Positions 8,476 through 17,865 are shown, counted from the stretch's first letter. The stretch is DNA of 64,000 nt from Desulfurobacterium atlanticum (GCF_900188395.1 NZ_FZOB01000008.1:14391-78390), one strand, 5' to 3'. The notes: generated by a model from the sequence alone, not told the origin. Translations and numbers: made by a program.

Positions 8476-9753
8476 ATGAAAGAAACAGAAATTCCGCAGG
8501 GTTTTAAAACCCATCTTCCAAAAGAGGCTCTGGAGATAGGATACATACTTTCAAAGTTTGAAGATGTTATGCAGCAGTGGGGGTATCTGCCTGTTATTCC
8601 CCCAACAATGGAATACCTAAACACATTCAAAAAGATAGACGAAGAGTTTGAAGAGTTATCTTTTAAAGTAGTGGATAAACTCACAGGAAGACTTATAGCT
8701 GTAAGACCAGACTTTACACCTCAAATATCAAGAATTGTGGCTTCCTCTTTCAAGAATGAACAACCTCCTTTCAGATTCTACTACAGCGGAAACGTTTTCA
8801 GAGATTCAAAAGGAAACAGAGAGTTTCCGCAGATAGGATTTGAGCTAATAGGGGTTAGTGATATTGAGGCGGATGCTGAAGTTGTAAGTATTATAGTAAA
8901 TATCCTTAAAGAGCTTGGCCTTAAATCGTTTCAAATAGATATAGGACAAATTGAATTTATAGACGGTGCTTTAGAAGAGCTTAAAATCCCTGAAAATAAA
9001 AAACTGGAGTTCATTCATCTCCTATCCACAAAAGACTTTTCAGGAATAGAACTTTTCTGTGAAAAAAACCAAATAACCGGAGAAAGAAAAAAGAAGATAG
9101 AGATACTCCTTGACCTTTACGGAAAAGAACAGATTCTTGAGAAAGCGGTAGAAACATTTAAAAATGAAACATCTCAAAGTGCAATAAATACTTTAAAAGA
9201 GATGTTTGAAATCTTAAAAACTTACGGCTTTGAAAAAAATATTTTTTTTGACCTTTCAGAAAGAAAAGGGATGAACTACCACAGCGGTATAACTTTTGAG
9301 ATATTTCATCCACTAATAGGAATATCCATTGGAGGTGGTGGCCGTTACGACCACTTAATAAATTCTTTTGGGAGGAATCTTCCAGCAACAGGAACCTCTA
9401 TAAGAATTGACCATATATATGAGCTTTTAAAAAGAAAAGATAGTTTAAACGTTAAACTTCCATGCGACATCTATCTCATAGACACAAAAAAGGAACTGAA
9501 AAAAGCCTATGAGGTAGCCAAAGAACTCAGGAAAAGAGGATTTAAAGTTGCAAGAGATATTGTTAAAAGACCGGTTGAAGAATCAATAGAAGTAGCTTTC
9601 AATAAAGGATTTAAATTTGCTATCGTCCTGAACCCAAAGGAGCATAAAAGTAAGTTTATAGTATGCGGTAAAAATTTCAGGAAAATCGCAGATGAAGGAA
9701 AAACAACTGAAGAAACTGTAAATACGATAATTGAAATACTGGAGGAGTGTTAA
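8476..9753 (+). CDS. hisZ: ATP phosphoribosyltransferase regulatory subunit HisZ
   Basis: HisRS-like paralogue lacking aminoacylation that forms a hetero-octamer with short HisG. 425 aa. It has class II synthetase core motifs: the motif-2-like FRFYYSGNVFRDSKG, FPQIGFELIG, and GGGGRYDHLI late in the catalytic fold; residues about 330-425 look like a degenerate anticodon-binding domain. A true histidyl-tRNA synthetase is unlikely because the N-terminus (LPKEALEIGYILSKFEDVMQQ) is HisZ-like and a short HisG lacking its regulatory domain is encoded at 26137. ATG 8476 has an AAGGA site at 6 nt; the ATG one codon earlier is also possible. Confidence 0.88.
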   Translation: MKETEIPQGFKTHLPKEALEIGYILSKFEDVMQQWGYLPVIPPTMEYLNTFKKIDEEFEELSFKVVDKLTGRLIAVRPDFTPQISRIVASSFKNEQPPFRFYYSGNVFRDSKGNREFPQIGFELIGVSDIEADAEVVSIIVNILKELGLKSFQIDIGQIEFIDGALEELKIPENKKLEFIHLLSTKDFSGIELFCEKNQITGERKKKIEILLDLYGKEQILEKAVETFKNETSQSAINTLKEMFEILKTYGFEKNIFFDLSERKGMNYHSGITFEIFHPLIGISIGGGGRYDHLINSFGRNLPATGTSIRIDHIYELLKRKDSLNVKLPCDIYLIDTKKELKKAYEVAKELRKRGFKVARDIVKRPVEESIEVAFNKGFKFAIVLNPKEHKSKFIVCGKNFRKIADEGKTTEETVNTIIEILEEC

Positions 9754-11042
9754 TGGCAACCCTTGCAATCGTTGGAACCCAGTGGGGCGATGAAGGAAAA
9801 GGAAAAATTGTTGATATTTTATCTGAAAAAGCCGACGTAATAGTAAGATTTCAGGGAGGAAACAACGCAGGACATACAGTAGTTATAAACGGCACAAAAT
9901 ATGTCCTTCACCTTCTCCCCTCTGGAATACTTCATGAAGGTAAAACCTGCATCCTTGGAAACGGAATGGTAATAGACCTTGAAGCCCTCGTAAATGAGAT
10001 TGAATTCATAAAAAGAGTTGGAAAAAGTGTTGACGGCAGAATCAAACTCTCTGAGAGAGCACACATAATTCTTCCTTACCACAAGCAGCTTGACGCAGCA
10101 TCGGAAAAAAGAAAAGGAAACGGCTCTATAGGAACAACCTTAAAAGGAATAGGACCAGCATACAGAGACAAAGCAGGAAGAGTAGGTATCAGGATAGCAG
10201 ACCTTAAAAATCCTGAAACATTTAAGCGCAGGCTTGTAGAAAACATAAAAGAGAAAAGCATAATACTTAAATACGTTTACGGATTTGAACCTGACCTTAA
10301 CGCAGACAAAATCTACTCTGCCACCATGAGAATCTTTGAAAAGCTTGAACCATTTGTATGCGATACAATTTCCTATCTGAACAAAGCAATAGATGAAGAT
10401 AAAAATGTTCTATTTGAAGGTGCACAGGCTACTCTTCTTGATATTGACGCCGGAACCTACCCTTACGTAACATCCTCAAACTCTTCAGCCCTTGGTATAG
10501 CATCAGGCAGCGGAATAAGTCCTAAAAAAGTGAAAAAAATAACCGGAATAGCAAAAGCTTATACAACAAGGGTTGGTGGCGGACCGTTTCCAACAGAGCT
10601 GTGTTGTCAGCTTGGAGAACTTTTAAGGGCAAGAGGGCACGAATACGGAGCAACAACAGGAAGACCAAGAAGATGCGGCTGGCTCGACCTTGTAGCTGTA
10701 AAATACTCTGCAATGGTTAATGACCTTGACACTCTCGTAATAACAAAACTTGATGTTCTTGACGCCTTTGAAGAGATAAAAGTGTGCACAGGCTATAAAA
10801 TTGATGGAAAGCTGATAAACACATTCCCTTCAACTGTGGAGGAGCTTTCCAGAGTTGAACCTGTATATGAAACACTTCCTGGCTGGAAAGCTAAAACAAC
10901 AGACATAAAAGAGTTTGATAAACTACCAGAAAATGCCCAGAAATTTATCAAATTTATAGAAGAATTTTTAAACATTCCTGTTTCCCTTGTTTCTACAGGA
11001 CCTCAGCGAGATGAAATAATCTGCAGAAAAACCCTCTGGTAA
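9753..11042 (+). CDS. purA: adenylosuccinate synthetase
   Basis: GTP-dependent conversion of IMP plus aspartate to adenylosuccinate. 429 aa, typical. N-terminal GTQWGDEGKGKIVD loop with the catalytic Asp, GGNNAGHTV with the catalytic His, GTTLKGIGPAY, and TTGRPRRCGWLD near the C-terminus. The start overlaps the hisZ stop (TAATG) and has GGAGG just upstream; an in-frame GTG two codons earlier sits too close to that site. Confidence 0.96.
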   Translation: MATLAIVGTQWGDEGKGKIVDILSEKADVIVRFQGGNNAGHTVVINGTKYVLHLLPSGILHEGKTCILGNGMVIDLEALVNEIEFIKRVGKSVDGRIKLSERAHIILPYHKQLDAASEKRKGNGSIGTTLKGIGPAYRDKAGRVGIRIADLKNPETFKRRLVENIKEKSIILKYVYGFEPDLNADKIYSATMRIFEKLEPFVCDTISYLNKAIDEDKNVLFEGAQATLLDIDAGTYPYVTSSNSSALGIASGSGISPKKVKKITGIAKAYTTRVGGGPFPTELCCQLGELLRARGHEYGATTGRPRRCGWLDLVAVKYSAMVNDLDTLVITKLDVLDAFEEIKVCTGYKIDGKLINTFPSTVEELSRVEPVYETLPGWKAKTTDIKEFDKLPENAQKFIKFIEEFLNIPVSLVSTGPQRDEIICRKTLW

Positions 11043-11046
11043 AAAC

Positions 11047-11075
11047 TTGCTGGAAACTTTATAAAATATTATATT
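11047..11075 (+). promoter_or_regulatory. candidate promoter for tRNA-Arg
   Basis: TTGCTG at 11047-11052, 17-bp spacer, TATATT at 11070-11075, 22 bp before the mature tRNA 5' end. Co-transcription with purA is also possible. Confidence 0.5.
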
Positions 11076-11097
11076 AACAATCAACGCTTAAAACGGT

Positions 11098-11174
11098 GCG
11101 CCCGTAGCTCAGTAGGATAGAGCGCGAGATTCCTAATCTCGAGGTCGCAGGTTCGATCCCTGCCGGGCGCACCA
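11098..11174 (+). tRNA. tRNA-Arg (anticodon CCU), CCA encoded
   Basis: Folds as a standard cloverleaf of 77 nt. Acceptor GCGCCCG pairs with CGGGCGC; anticodon stem CGAGA/TCTCG encloses the loop TTCCTAA with anticodon CCT (reads AGG); T-arm GCAGG-TTCGATC-CCTGC; the 3' end encodes ACCA. A T5 run follows directly. Confidence 0.96.
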
Positions 11175-11212
11175 TTTTTCTGGACGTACCGTTCTTATTC
11201 ATAGGGGGAATA

Positions 11213-12538
11213 ATGTTTGAAATAACCGATTCCACTGTTGACATCTCCAAATTCCTCATAGCCATCTCTTCAATGAGCAGCCTCTCTGACCCTTCAATAA
11301 ACAACCACAACTATAGGGTTGCATACATCGCTTTTCTTATAGGAAAAAGAATAAGTTATTCAAACGAATTTTTATACAACCTGATAGTATCAGGGCTTCT
11401 TCACGATATCGGCCTTCTTCTTGTTCACACAAAAGAAGACCTTGCTTTAATAAAAGAACCAGATGCTGAAGAAAATAAAATTGTTCACATCCACAGCGAA
11501 ATCGGATATGAACTTTTGAAAAATTTCCCCTTTTTCTCAAAGATAGCAAAAACAATAAAATATCACCACTATCCATACAAGGATATAGTAAAAATCAGAT
11601 TTCCTATAAGCTCTTCCATCATCTACATTGCCGACAGAATAGACATTTTCATTACAAACAACTTAAGAGAAGAGAATAAATTTTCTCAAATCTCTAAACT
11701 TATCCCGAAACTTAAACAATTTCTTTTAAAACAAAGAGGCACTTCCTTCAGTCCACGAACAGTTGATGTAGCAGTTGAAGAGATTATCAACAAAGAGTGT
11801 TTCTGGTTTGAAATTTTAAATGATCTCTACATAAAGGAAACCCTTGAAGACATTCTTAAAAACTTTGACAGAAAAATACCTGCCGAAGCGTTTTTTGACC
11901 TTGCCCAGATAATGGCTTACCTGATTGACTTTAAAAGTCCTTTCACCGCCACCCACTCTTCAGGAGTTGCTCATATTGCAGCTTCCCTTGCAAGCCTTTT
12001 TAAATTTACAGCTCCCGACCTGAAAAAGATGAAAATTGCAGGACTTCTTCACGATATAGGAAAGGTAGCCATTCCCATTGATATACTTGAAAAACCGGGA
12101 AGATTAACTCAAGAAGAAGTAAACATAATGAAATCTCATGTTTTTTACAGTTATAAAATAATTTCAAAATTAAACCTTGATCCCAATATAGTCCAATGGG
12201 CGGCTTTTCACCATGAAACACTAAACGGTAAAGGGTATCCTTTCCATTTAAGAGCAAAAGACCTTTCCCTTGGCTCAAGAATAATGGCTGTAGCTGACAT
12301 ATTTACAGCTTTGATGGAAGATAGACCTTACAAAAAGGGAATGCCTGAGGATAAAGCTTTATCAATAATTAAAGAGCTCGCCGATAAAAACATTCTTGAC
12401 AAAAGGGTTGTAAATATTCTCCAACAAAACATTAAAAGCATTAATATGCAAAGGGCAGAAGCTCAGAAAAAGGCAGCTGAAACCTACAAAAAAATAAGGG
12501 AAATCCCCGCAAAATTTAAAAAACAAAATCTGTTCTGA
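11213..12538 (+). CDS. tandem HD-domain protein with C-terminal HD-GYP
   Basis: 441 aa. The C-terminal half (about 225-420) is a canonical HD-GYP domain: HSSGVAHIAA, LLHDIGKVAIP, HHETLNGKGYP, ADIFTALMEDRPYK, with all metal ligands and the GYP motif. HD-GYP proteins hydrolyse cyclic di-GMP. The N-terminal half (about 25-150) is a second HD fold with HNYRVAY, GLLHDIGLLL, HIHSEIG, YHHYP and ADRID; it retains metal-ligand positions but lacks GYP, so it may bind rather than cleave. No membrane or sensor segment is seen, so it is probably cytoplasmic. ATG is preceded by AGGGGGAA. It is the only c-di-GMP phosphodiesterase-type gene here and could oppose the cyclase at 45090. Confidence 0.85.
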   Translation: MFEITDSTVDISKFLIAISSMSSLSDPSINNHNYRVAYIAFLIGKRISYSNEFLYNLIVSGLLHDIGLLLVHTKEDLALIKEPDAEENKIVHIHSEIGYELLKNFPFFSKIAKTIKYHHYPYKDIVKIRFPISSSIIYIADRIDIFITNNLREENKFSQISKLIPKLKQFLLKQRGTSFSPRTVDVAVEEIINKECFWFEILNDLYIKETLEDILKNFDRKIPAEAFFDLAQIMAYLIDFKSPFTATHSSGVAHIAASLASLFKFTAPDLKKMKIAGLLHDIGKVAIPIDILEKPGRLTQEEVNIMKSHVFYSYKIISKLNLDPNIVQWAAFHHETLNGKGYPFHLRAKDLSLGSRIMAVADIFTALMEDRPYKKGMPEDKALSIIKELADKNILDKRVVNILQQNIKSINMQRAEAQKKAAETYKKIREIPAKFKKQNLF

Positions 12539-12550
12539 AAACCTATCACG

Positions 12551-12579
12551 TTCTTACTCTATTCAACTTTTGGTATAAT
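12551..12579 (+). promoter_or_regulatory. candidate promoter of the glutamate synthase operon
   Basis: A perfect TATAAT at 12574-12579 with a poor -35 (TTCTTA) 17 bp upstream, in the only gap before the five-gene operon. Confidence 0.45.
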
Positions 12580-12631
12580 TTCTTCCACCTTTTAGCTTCT
12601 ATCTCTCTTACTGTGATTTTGGAGGTTAATT

Positions 12632-14149
12632 ATGCTTTTTAAAAAACCCCAGGTGGCTTTTTATCCTTTTACGGTTATAAGAAACCCTGACAGATGCGTT
12701 AAATGTAAATCCTGCGTTGATCAGTGCTCTTTTGAAGCCACTTACTATGATGAAGATTACGATAAGATTATGAACAGAAACGAAAACTGTGTTAACTGTA
12801 AAAGATGTGAAGCATTCTGTCCTACAGACGCAATCAAAGTTATTCCAAACCCTTCAACCTTCCATACAGACGCAAACTGGACACCTGAAGCTATAAGAGA
12901 TATCCACACTCAGATGCTCACAGGAGCAATAATCCTCACATCCACCGGGAACGATAAGCCATACAAAAATTACTTTGACCATCTCCTCCTTGACGCATGT
13001 CAGGTAACAAATCCATCAATTGACCCATTAAGAGAACCCATGGAACTTAAAACATTCCTCGGAAGAAAACCTGATAGGCTTGAAATAGATGAAGATGGAG
13101 TTTCCACCAAAACAACCATAGGAAAACAACTTGAACTTGATATTCCTGTTCTTTTCTCTGCAATGTCCTACGGCTCAATAAACCTTAACCTTCACAAAGC
13201 TATGGCAATGGCAGCTAAAGAAAACGGCACATACTGGAACACAGGAGAAGGTGGACTTCATAAAAGCCTTAAAAAGTTTAAAGACTGCACAATCGTTCAG
13301 GTGGCATCAGGACGTTTCGGAGTTGATATTGAATATCTTGAAACATCAGCAGCAATAGAGATAAAAATCGGGCAGGGAGCAAAACCGGGAATCGGCGGAC
13401 ACCTTCCGGGAGAAAAAGTAAATGAAGGTATAGCAGAAACAAGAATGATTCCTGTAGGTTCAGATGCTATTTCACCTGCTCCACATCACGACATCTATTC
13501 AATTGAAGATTTAAGACAGTTAATATATGCATTAAAAGAAGCTACAAACTATGAAAAGCCCGTATCTGTAAAGATTGCCGCTGTTCACAACGTCGCAGCG
13601 ATAGCTTCAGGTATAGCCCACGCCGGTGCTGACATCATAGCAATAGATGGATTTAGAGGCGGAACAGGAGCAACTCCAAAATCTCTAAGAGACTATGTTG
13701 GTATTCCCATTGAACTTGCAATAGCTGCTGTTGATGAAAGGCTCAGACAGGAAGGCTTGAGAAACAACGTTTCTCTTATAGCAGCAGGAGGATTTAGAAA
13801 TCCTGTTGATGTTCTAAAAGCGATAGCTCTTGGAGCTGATGCTGTATATATCGGAACAGTAGCCCTACTTGCTGCAGGATGCACTCAGTGCCAGCAGTGC
13901 CATACAGGTAGATGTGCCTGGGGTATAACCACAAACGATCCAAAACTTGCAAAAAGGTTAAATCCTGAAATAGTGGCAGAAAATCTTTCAAACATTCTAA
14001 GAGCATGGAAACATGATATAAAAGAGATGCTCGGTGCAATGGGAATAAATGCTATTGAAAGTATAAAAGGCAACAGATTGAGACTAAGAAGTATCGGTCT
14101 CACAGAACAGGAAAATAAAATCCTTGGCGTTCTACCTGCCGGAATGTAA
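12632..14149 (+). CDS. archaeal-type glutamate synthase, FMN/Fe-S synthase subunit
   Basis: Central synthase domain of glutamate synthase as a separate subunit, 505 aa. Residues 1-70 form a two-cluster ferredoxin (Cys22, 25, 28, 32 and Cys53, 56, 59, 63). The FMN barrel follows: FSAMSYGSINLNLHKAMA, TGEGGLHK, IKIGQGAKPGIGGHLPG, IDGFRGGTGATP, and a 3Fe-4S cysteine cluster in AAGCTQCQQCHTGRC. It makes glutamate from 2-oxoglutarate and ammonia delivered by the amidotransferase subunit. A TGGAGG site precedes the ATG. First gene of the operon; the amidotransferase, GXGXG and electron-transfer subunits are encoded downstream. Confidence 0.9.
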   Translation: MLFKKPQVAFYPFTVIRNPDRCVKCKSCVDQCSFEATYYDEDYDKIMNRNENCVNCKRCEAFCPTDAIKVIPNPSTFHTDANWTPEAIRDIHTQMLTGAIILTSTGNDKPYKNYFDHLLLDACQVTNPSIDPLREPMELKTFLGRKPDRLEIDEDGVSTKTTIGKQLELDIPVLFSAMSYGSINLNLHKAMAMAAKENGTYWNTGEGGLHKSLKKFKDCTIVQVASGRFGVDIEYLETSAAIEIKIGQGAKPGIGGHLPGEKVNEGIAETRMIPVGSDAISPAPHHDIYSIEDLRQLIYALKEATNYEKPVSVKIAAVHNVAAIASGIAHAGADIIAIDGFRGGTGATPKSLRDYVGIPIELAIAAVDERLRQEGLRNNVSLIAAGGFRNPVDVLKAIALGADAVYIGTVALLAAGCTQCQQCHTGRCAWGITTNDPKLAKRLNPEIVAENLSNILRAWKHDIKEMLGAMGINAIESIKGNRLRLRSIGLTEQENKILGVLPAGM

Positions 14150-14159
14150 GGAGTGAAAA

Positions 14160-14606
14160 ATGGGCAAAAGAAACGTTTACAAAATTTATCCAATAGAAGA
14201 GAACTGTATGTCCTGTAGATATTGTGAAGTAGCATGCACAATGGTGCACAGCCAATCACAGGACCCTGTAAAGGCTTACAAACTTGAAAATCTCATCCCA
14301 AGACCGAAAGTGGAAATTGAAGGAGCGGTTTCTCTGTCTGTAACATGCAGACACTGTAAACATCCATTCTGTGTTGATGCCTGCGTTTCAGGAGCTCTTT
14401 ATCAGGATGAAAACGGAACAGTTCATCTTAACGAAAGCAAATGTGTAGGATGCTGGAGCTGTGTCCTTATGTGTCCTTTCGGATGCGTCCATCCGAACCT
14501 TAACAAAAGATACACTTTCAAGTGTGACTTGTGCGAAGGAAGAGACTTTCCCGCATGTGTTGAAGCCTGTCCAAACAGAGCCCTCGTTTACGATAAGGAG
14601 AGGTAA
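14160..14606 (+). CDS. four-cluster 4Fe-4S ferredoxin subunit of glutamate synthase
   Basis: 148 aa with four CxxCxxCxxxC-type sets: CMSCRYCEVAC, CRHCKHPFCVDAC, CVGCWSCVLMC and CDLC...CVEAC, enough for four 4Fe-4S clusters. It belongs to the HycB/DmsB-like electron-transfer group. Placed 10 bp after the synthase subunit and 2 bp before the flavoprotein, it most likely wires NAD(P)H-derived electrons from the flavoprotein to the FMN subunit; that role is inferred from context. Confidence 0.85.
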   Translation: MGKRNVYKIYPIEENCMSCRYCEVACTMVHSQSQDPVKAYKLENLIPRPKVEIEGAVSLSVTCRHCKHPFCVDACVSGALYQDENGTVHLNESKCVGCWSCVLMCPFGCVHPNLNKRYTFKCDLCEGRDFPACVEACPNRALVYDKER

Positions 14607-14608
14607 AA

Positions 14609-15904
14609 ATGAAATATGTGATTGTTGGAAACAGTGCAGCAGCAGTCGGCTGTATAAACGGAATAAGAAAAAAGGATAAAGAAAGCGAAATTGTGGTTAT
14701 CACCTATGAAACGGAAGGTTGCTACTCAAAACCTCTTATTGCCGACATTCTTATAGACCTTCCCCTTGAAAAACTTATGTATAAAGAAAAATCTTTTTAC
14801 GAAAAGAACAACGTTAAACTAATGCTCGGCACAAGAGCAGAAAAAATAAATCCTGAGAAAAAAGAGATTATTCTTGATTCAGGAGTAGTTGAAAATTACG
14901 ACAAACTCCTCATATCAACAGGTGCTATACCTTTTGTCCCACCTATTGAAGGAAGTGACAAAAAAGGAGTTTTTACATTTACAGAACTTGGAAAAGCAAA
15001 GGCTGCAAAAGAGTACATTAAAAACAACGGCGTTGAAAACGTCGTTATAATAGGTTCAGGTTTTATAGGCCTTGAAGTTGCCTACTTTCTAAGGAAAAAG
15101 GGATTAAACGTTTCTGTAGTAGAACTTCTTGATAAGGTTTTAGGGAAAGCCCTTGACAATAGAGGCTCTCAAATAGTTGAAACAATTATGAGAGATAAAG
15201 GAATCAACTTCTTCTTCAAAAACACCGTAGAAGAGATAATAGGTGAAGAAAGAGTGGAAGCTGTGAGATTACAATCTGGAACAGTTCTTAAAGCTGAAGC
15301 TGTTATCATAGCAATAGGTGTAAGACCAAACACTCAACTTGCTGAAACAGCAGGCATAAAAGTTGATGGCGGGATAGATACAAACCTTCTCATGGAAACA
15401 TCCTGCCCTGACATATACGCTGCAGGTGACTGTGTGGTAAACATAGATATAATTGACGGGAAAAAGAAAAATCTTCCGCTTTTTCCACTGGCGTATGAAC
15501 AGGGATTTGTTGCAGGCCTTAACATGACAGGTGAAAAAACAGAATACCTTGGAGGATTACCACTAAACTCTCTGAAATTTCTTGAAGAAACACCGGTTCT
15601 TAACGCTGGTATTGTTGAAGCTCCCGATTCAACTTACGAAGTTATTATAAATGACCAGTTTGAAAGAAGAGGTTACTATAGAAAAGCGATAATAAAAGAT
15701 GACAGGCTGGTTGGATTTGTAGCAGTTGGAGAGATAGACAGAGTTGGAATATTGACAGGAATTATAAGACAGAAACTTGATGTCTCATCTTTCAAACATA
15801 AACTTGCAGATATTGACTTTGGGCTTGTTCATCTTCCTAAAAGCTGGAGAGAAAAGAGAATCCAGCAGGATAAAACAGGATACAAAAGCTGGAGGCCTGA
15901 ATAA
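14609..15904 (+). CDS. NAD(P)/FAD-dependent oxidoreductase subunit of glutamate synthase
   Basis: 431 aa pyridine-nucleotide-disulfide oxidoreductase fold. N-terminal FAD loop IVGNSAAAVGCI, second dinucleotide loop VVIIGSGFIGLEVAYFL near 145-160, and the FAD-ribityl motif DIYAAGDCV. There is no CxxxxC redox disulfide, so it resembles the nitrite-reductase/rubredoxin-reductase type. Its stop overlaps the next start (TAATG). It is the likely electron-input subunit; NADH or NADPH preference cannot be read. Confidence 0.85.
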   Translation: MKYVIVGNSAAAVGCINGIRKKDKESEIVVITYETEGCYSKPLIADILIDLPLEKLMYKEKSFYEKNNVKLMLGTRAEKINPEKKEIILDSGVVENYDKLLISTGAIPFVPPIEGSDKKGVFTFTELGKAKAAKEYIKNNGVENVVIIGSGFIGLEVAYFLRKKGLNVSVVELLDKVLGKALDNRGSQIVETIMRDKGINFFFKNTVEEIIGEERVEAVRLQSGTVLKAEAVIIAIGVRPNTQLAETAGIKVDGGIDTNLLMETSCPDIYAAGDCVVNIDIIDGKKKNLPLFPLAYEQGFVAGLNMTGEKTEYLGGLPLNSLKFLEETPVLNAGIVEAPDSTYEVIINDQFERRGYYRKAIIKDDRLVGFVAVGEIDRVGILTGIIRQKLDVSSFKHKLADIDFGLVHLPKSWREKRIQQDKTGYKSWRPE

Positions 15905-17022
15905 TGAAAAGTTACTCCGAAATGTCTGGCTGCGGCCTTGCAGGATTTATTAATAGAGACGGGAAAAGAGTTTCAGGAAAAGATATTTTTAACTCAATTA
16001 CATCCATGAAAGAGCGCGGCAACGGAATGGGAGCAGGATATGCCGCCTACGGCATCTACCCGGAAATGGCAGAATACTACGCCTTTCATGTAATGATAGA
16101 CGATATGGATAAGGTTACAGAAATAACAGGTGTTCTTAATAGATTTTTCCACATAATCAAAAGTGAGCTAATCCCTACAAAAAGTGTGCCTTCCCTTTAT
16201 AAAAAAACAACACCTCCTCTTTTTTACAGATATTTCGTTGCTCCGAAAAATGACGTAAAACTGCCCCTTGAAACGGAAGAAGATATGGTTGTAAGGGCAG
16301 TTATGACAATAAACGAAAAGATAGACGGAGCTTATGTAATATCAAGCGGTAAAAACATGGGAGCATTTAAAGGAGTCGGTGAACCTGACGAAATCGGAGA
16401 GTTCTTTGAAATAGACCAGTATGAAGGCTACATCTGGATAGCCCACACCAGATTCCCGACAAACACTCCCGGCTGGTGGGGCGGGGCACATCCATTCACA
16501 CTTCTTGATTGGTCAATAGTCCACAACGGAGAGATAACATCTTACGGAACAAATAAACGTTATGTTGAAATGTACGGATATAAATGCACCCTTTTAACAG
16601 ACACAGAAGTTGCTGCATACATATTTGACCTTCTTTTCAGAAAACACAAACTGCCCATTAAAGCAACCCTGCTTGCGATAGCAGCTCCTTTCTGGAAAGA
16701 TATAGAGTATTTAAAAGAAAATAAACTTGATAGAGTAAGCGAACTTGCAATGAAAATAAGAGAGGTTTATTCATCAGCAATGTTAAACGGACCGTTTGCA
16801 ATGCTGTTTGCATACAAGGATGGTCTTATAGGATTTAACGACAGAATAAAACTTCGTCCGTTTGTTGCAGCTGTAAATAAAGACACCGTTTATATGGCAA
16901 GTGAAGAATCTGCAATCAGAGTGATATGCAACAATCCAGAAAAAGTATGGATGCCAAAAGCAGGAGAACCTGTAATAGCCCTCATGAATTACTGTAAAAA
17001 CGGCTCATGCCATCCTGCATAA
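15904..17022 (+). CDS. glutamate synthase class II glutamine amidotransferase subunit
   Basis: 372 aa Ntn-type amidotransferase that releases ammonia from glutamine. The nucleophile is Cys10 (SGCGLAGF); the first nine residues are therefore a propeptide to be removed autocatalytically, as in GltB. Other family blocks: IAHTRFPTNTPGWWGGAHPF, VHNGEITSYGTN and TDTEVAAY. In bacterial GltB this domain is the N-terminus of a ~1500-aa chain; here it is a separate protein as in archaea. Confidence 0.9.
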   Translation: MKSYSEMSGCGLAGFINRDGKRVSGKDIFNSITSMKERGNGMGAGYAAYGIYPEMAEYYAFHVMIDDMDKVTEITGVLNRFFHIIKSELIPTKSVPSLYKKTTPPLFYRYFVAPKNDVKLPLETEEDMVVRAVMTINEKIDGAYVISSGKNMGAFKGVGEPDEIGEFFEIDQYEGYIWIAHTRFPTNTPGWWGGAHPFTLLDWSIVHNGEITSYGTNKRYVEMYGYKCTLLTDTEVAAYIFDLLFRKHKLPIKATLLAIAAPFWKDIEYLKENKLDRVSELAMKIREVYSSAMLNGPFAMLFAYKDGLIGFNDRIKLRPFVAAVNKDTVYMASEESAIRVICNNPEKVWMPKAGEPVIALMNYCKNGSCHPA

Positions 17023-17043
17023 TCTCTAAAAAAGAGGTAAAAA

Positions 17044-17838
17044 ATGGAAGTAAAACAGCTTAATGAAACAACTTATGAAATAACCTGTGGGACGACCCAT
17101 TATAAAATTGTCAATGAAAAGGTAAAGGAGCTTGTTAAAAAAGGTGCTGATAAAATCATCTTAAGAGAAGTTTACGGACAAAGATACATAGGCACAGGTA
17201 TAAAAGAACCTGTAAAAATAGAAATACATGGAATTGCAGGAAATGATCTTGGAATATTCCTATACAATCCAAAAATAGAGGTATTTGGAAACGCTCAGGA
17301 CTGTGTCGGCAACACAATGATGAAAGGTGAAATCATAGTAAGAGGACATGCTGGAGATGTCTGCGGTTATGGAATGAGAGGTGGTAAAGTTTATATTGAA
17401 GGCGATGTTGGATACAGAGTAGGTATCCATATGAAAGGGTATAAAGAGTTTGTCCCTACATTCATTATAGGCGGAAAAGCTGGAAACTTTTTCGGTGAGT
17501 ATATGGCAGGTGGAAGGTTGATACTTCTTGGACTTAACAGAAAGAACGGAGAAGAGATAGTCGGAGATTATTGCGCAACAGGAATGCACGGCGGAGTGAT
17601 GTATATAAGAGGCGAAGTCCCAGAAAGATACCTTGGAAAAGAAGTTAAAATATTTGAAATAGATGAAGAGGATAGAAAAATCCTTGAAGCGGAACTTAAA
17701 GGGTTCGCATCTGCATTTGGAATGAGTGTTGAAGAAATTATGTCTGAACCATTTATAAAAATTGTTCCTGTAAGTGCCAGACCTTACGGAAGACTTTACG
17801 CCCACAGATGGGGAATTGCAAGTGGAGTTATAAAATAA
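17044..17838 (+). CDS. glutamate synthase GXGXG beta-helix subunit
   Basis: 264 aa, matching the C-terminal GXGXG domain of GltB as a free subunit. Repeated glycine-rich strands are visible (DCVGNTMMKGEIIVRG, GDVCGYGMRGGKVYIEG, GKAGNFFGEYMAGGRLILLG, ATGMHGGVMYIRG). The domain is structural, a right-handed beta-helix that holds the other domains and the ammonia tunnel. Last gene of the five-gene operon, followed by a hairpin at 17841. Confidence 0.9.
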   Translation: MEVKQLNETTYEITCGTTHYKIVNEKVKELVKKGADKIILREVYGQRYIGTGIKEPVKIEIHGIAGNDLGIFLYNPKIEVFGNAQDCVGNTMMKGEIIVRGHAGDVCGYGMRGGKVYIEGDVGYRVGIHMKGYKEFVPTFIIGGKAGNFFGEYMAGGRLILLGLNRKNGEEIVGDYCATGMHGGVMYIRGEVPERYLGKEVKIFEIDEEDRKILEAELKGFASAFGMSVEEIMSEPFIKIVPVSARPYGRLYAHRWGIASGVIK

Positions 17839-17840
17839 AA

Positions 17841-17858
17841 TCCCCCTTTAACGGGGGA
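17841..17858 (-). terminator. intrinsic terminator, best oriented for mscS
   Basis: Stem TCCCCC/GGGGGA with a 6-nt loop between convergent genes. On the minus strand it is followed by ATTTTATTTTA, a good U-tract; on + the following bases are less U-rich, so it mainly ends mscS and may help end the glutamate synthase operon. Confidence 0.7.
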
Positions 17859-17865
17859 CTTACCT

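Noticed and set aside
17260-17805. 181-codon open frame on - inside the GXGXG glutamate synthase subunit
   Set aside because: Antisense to a clear family member, Ser/His/Phe-rich, no conserved motif.
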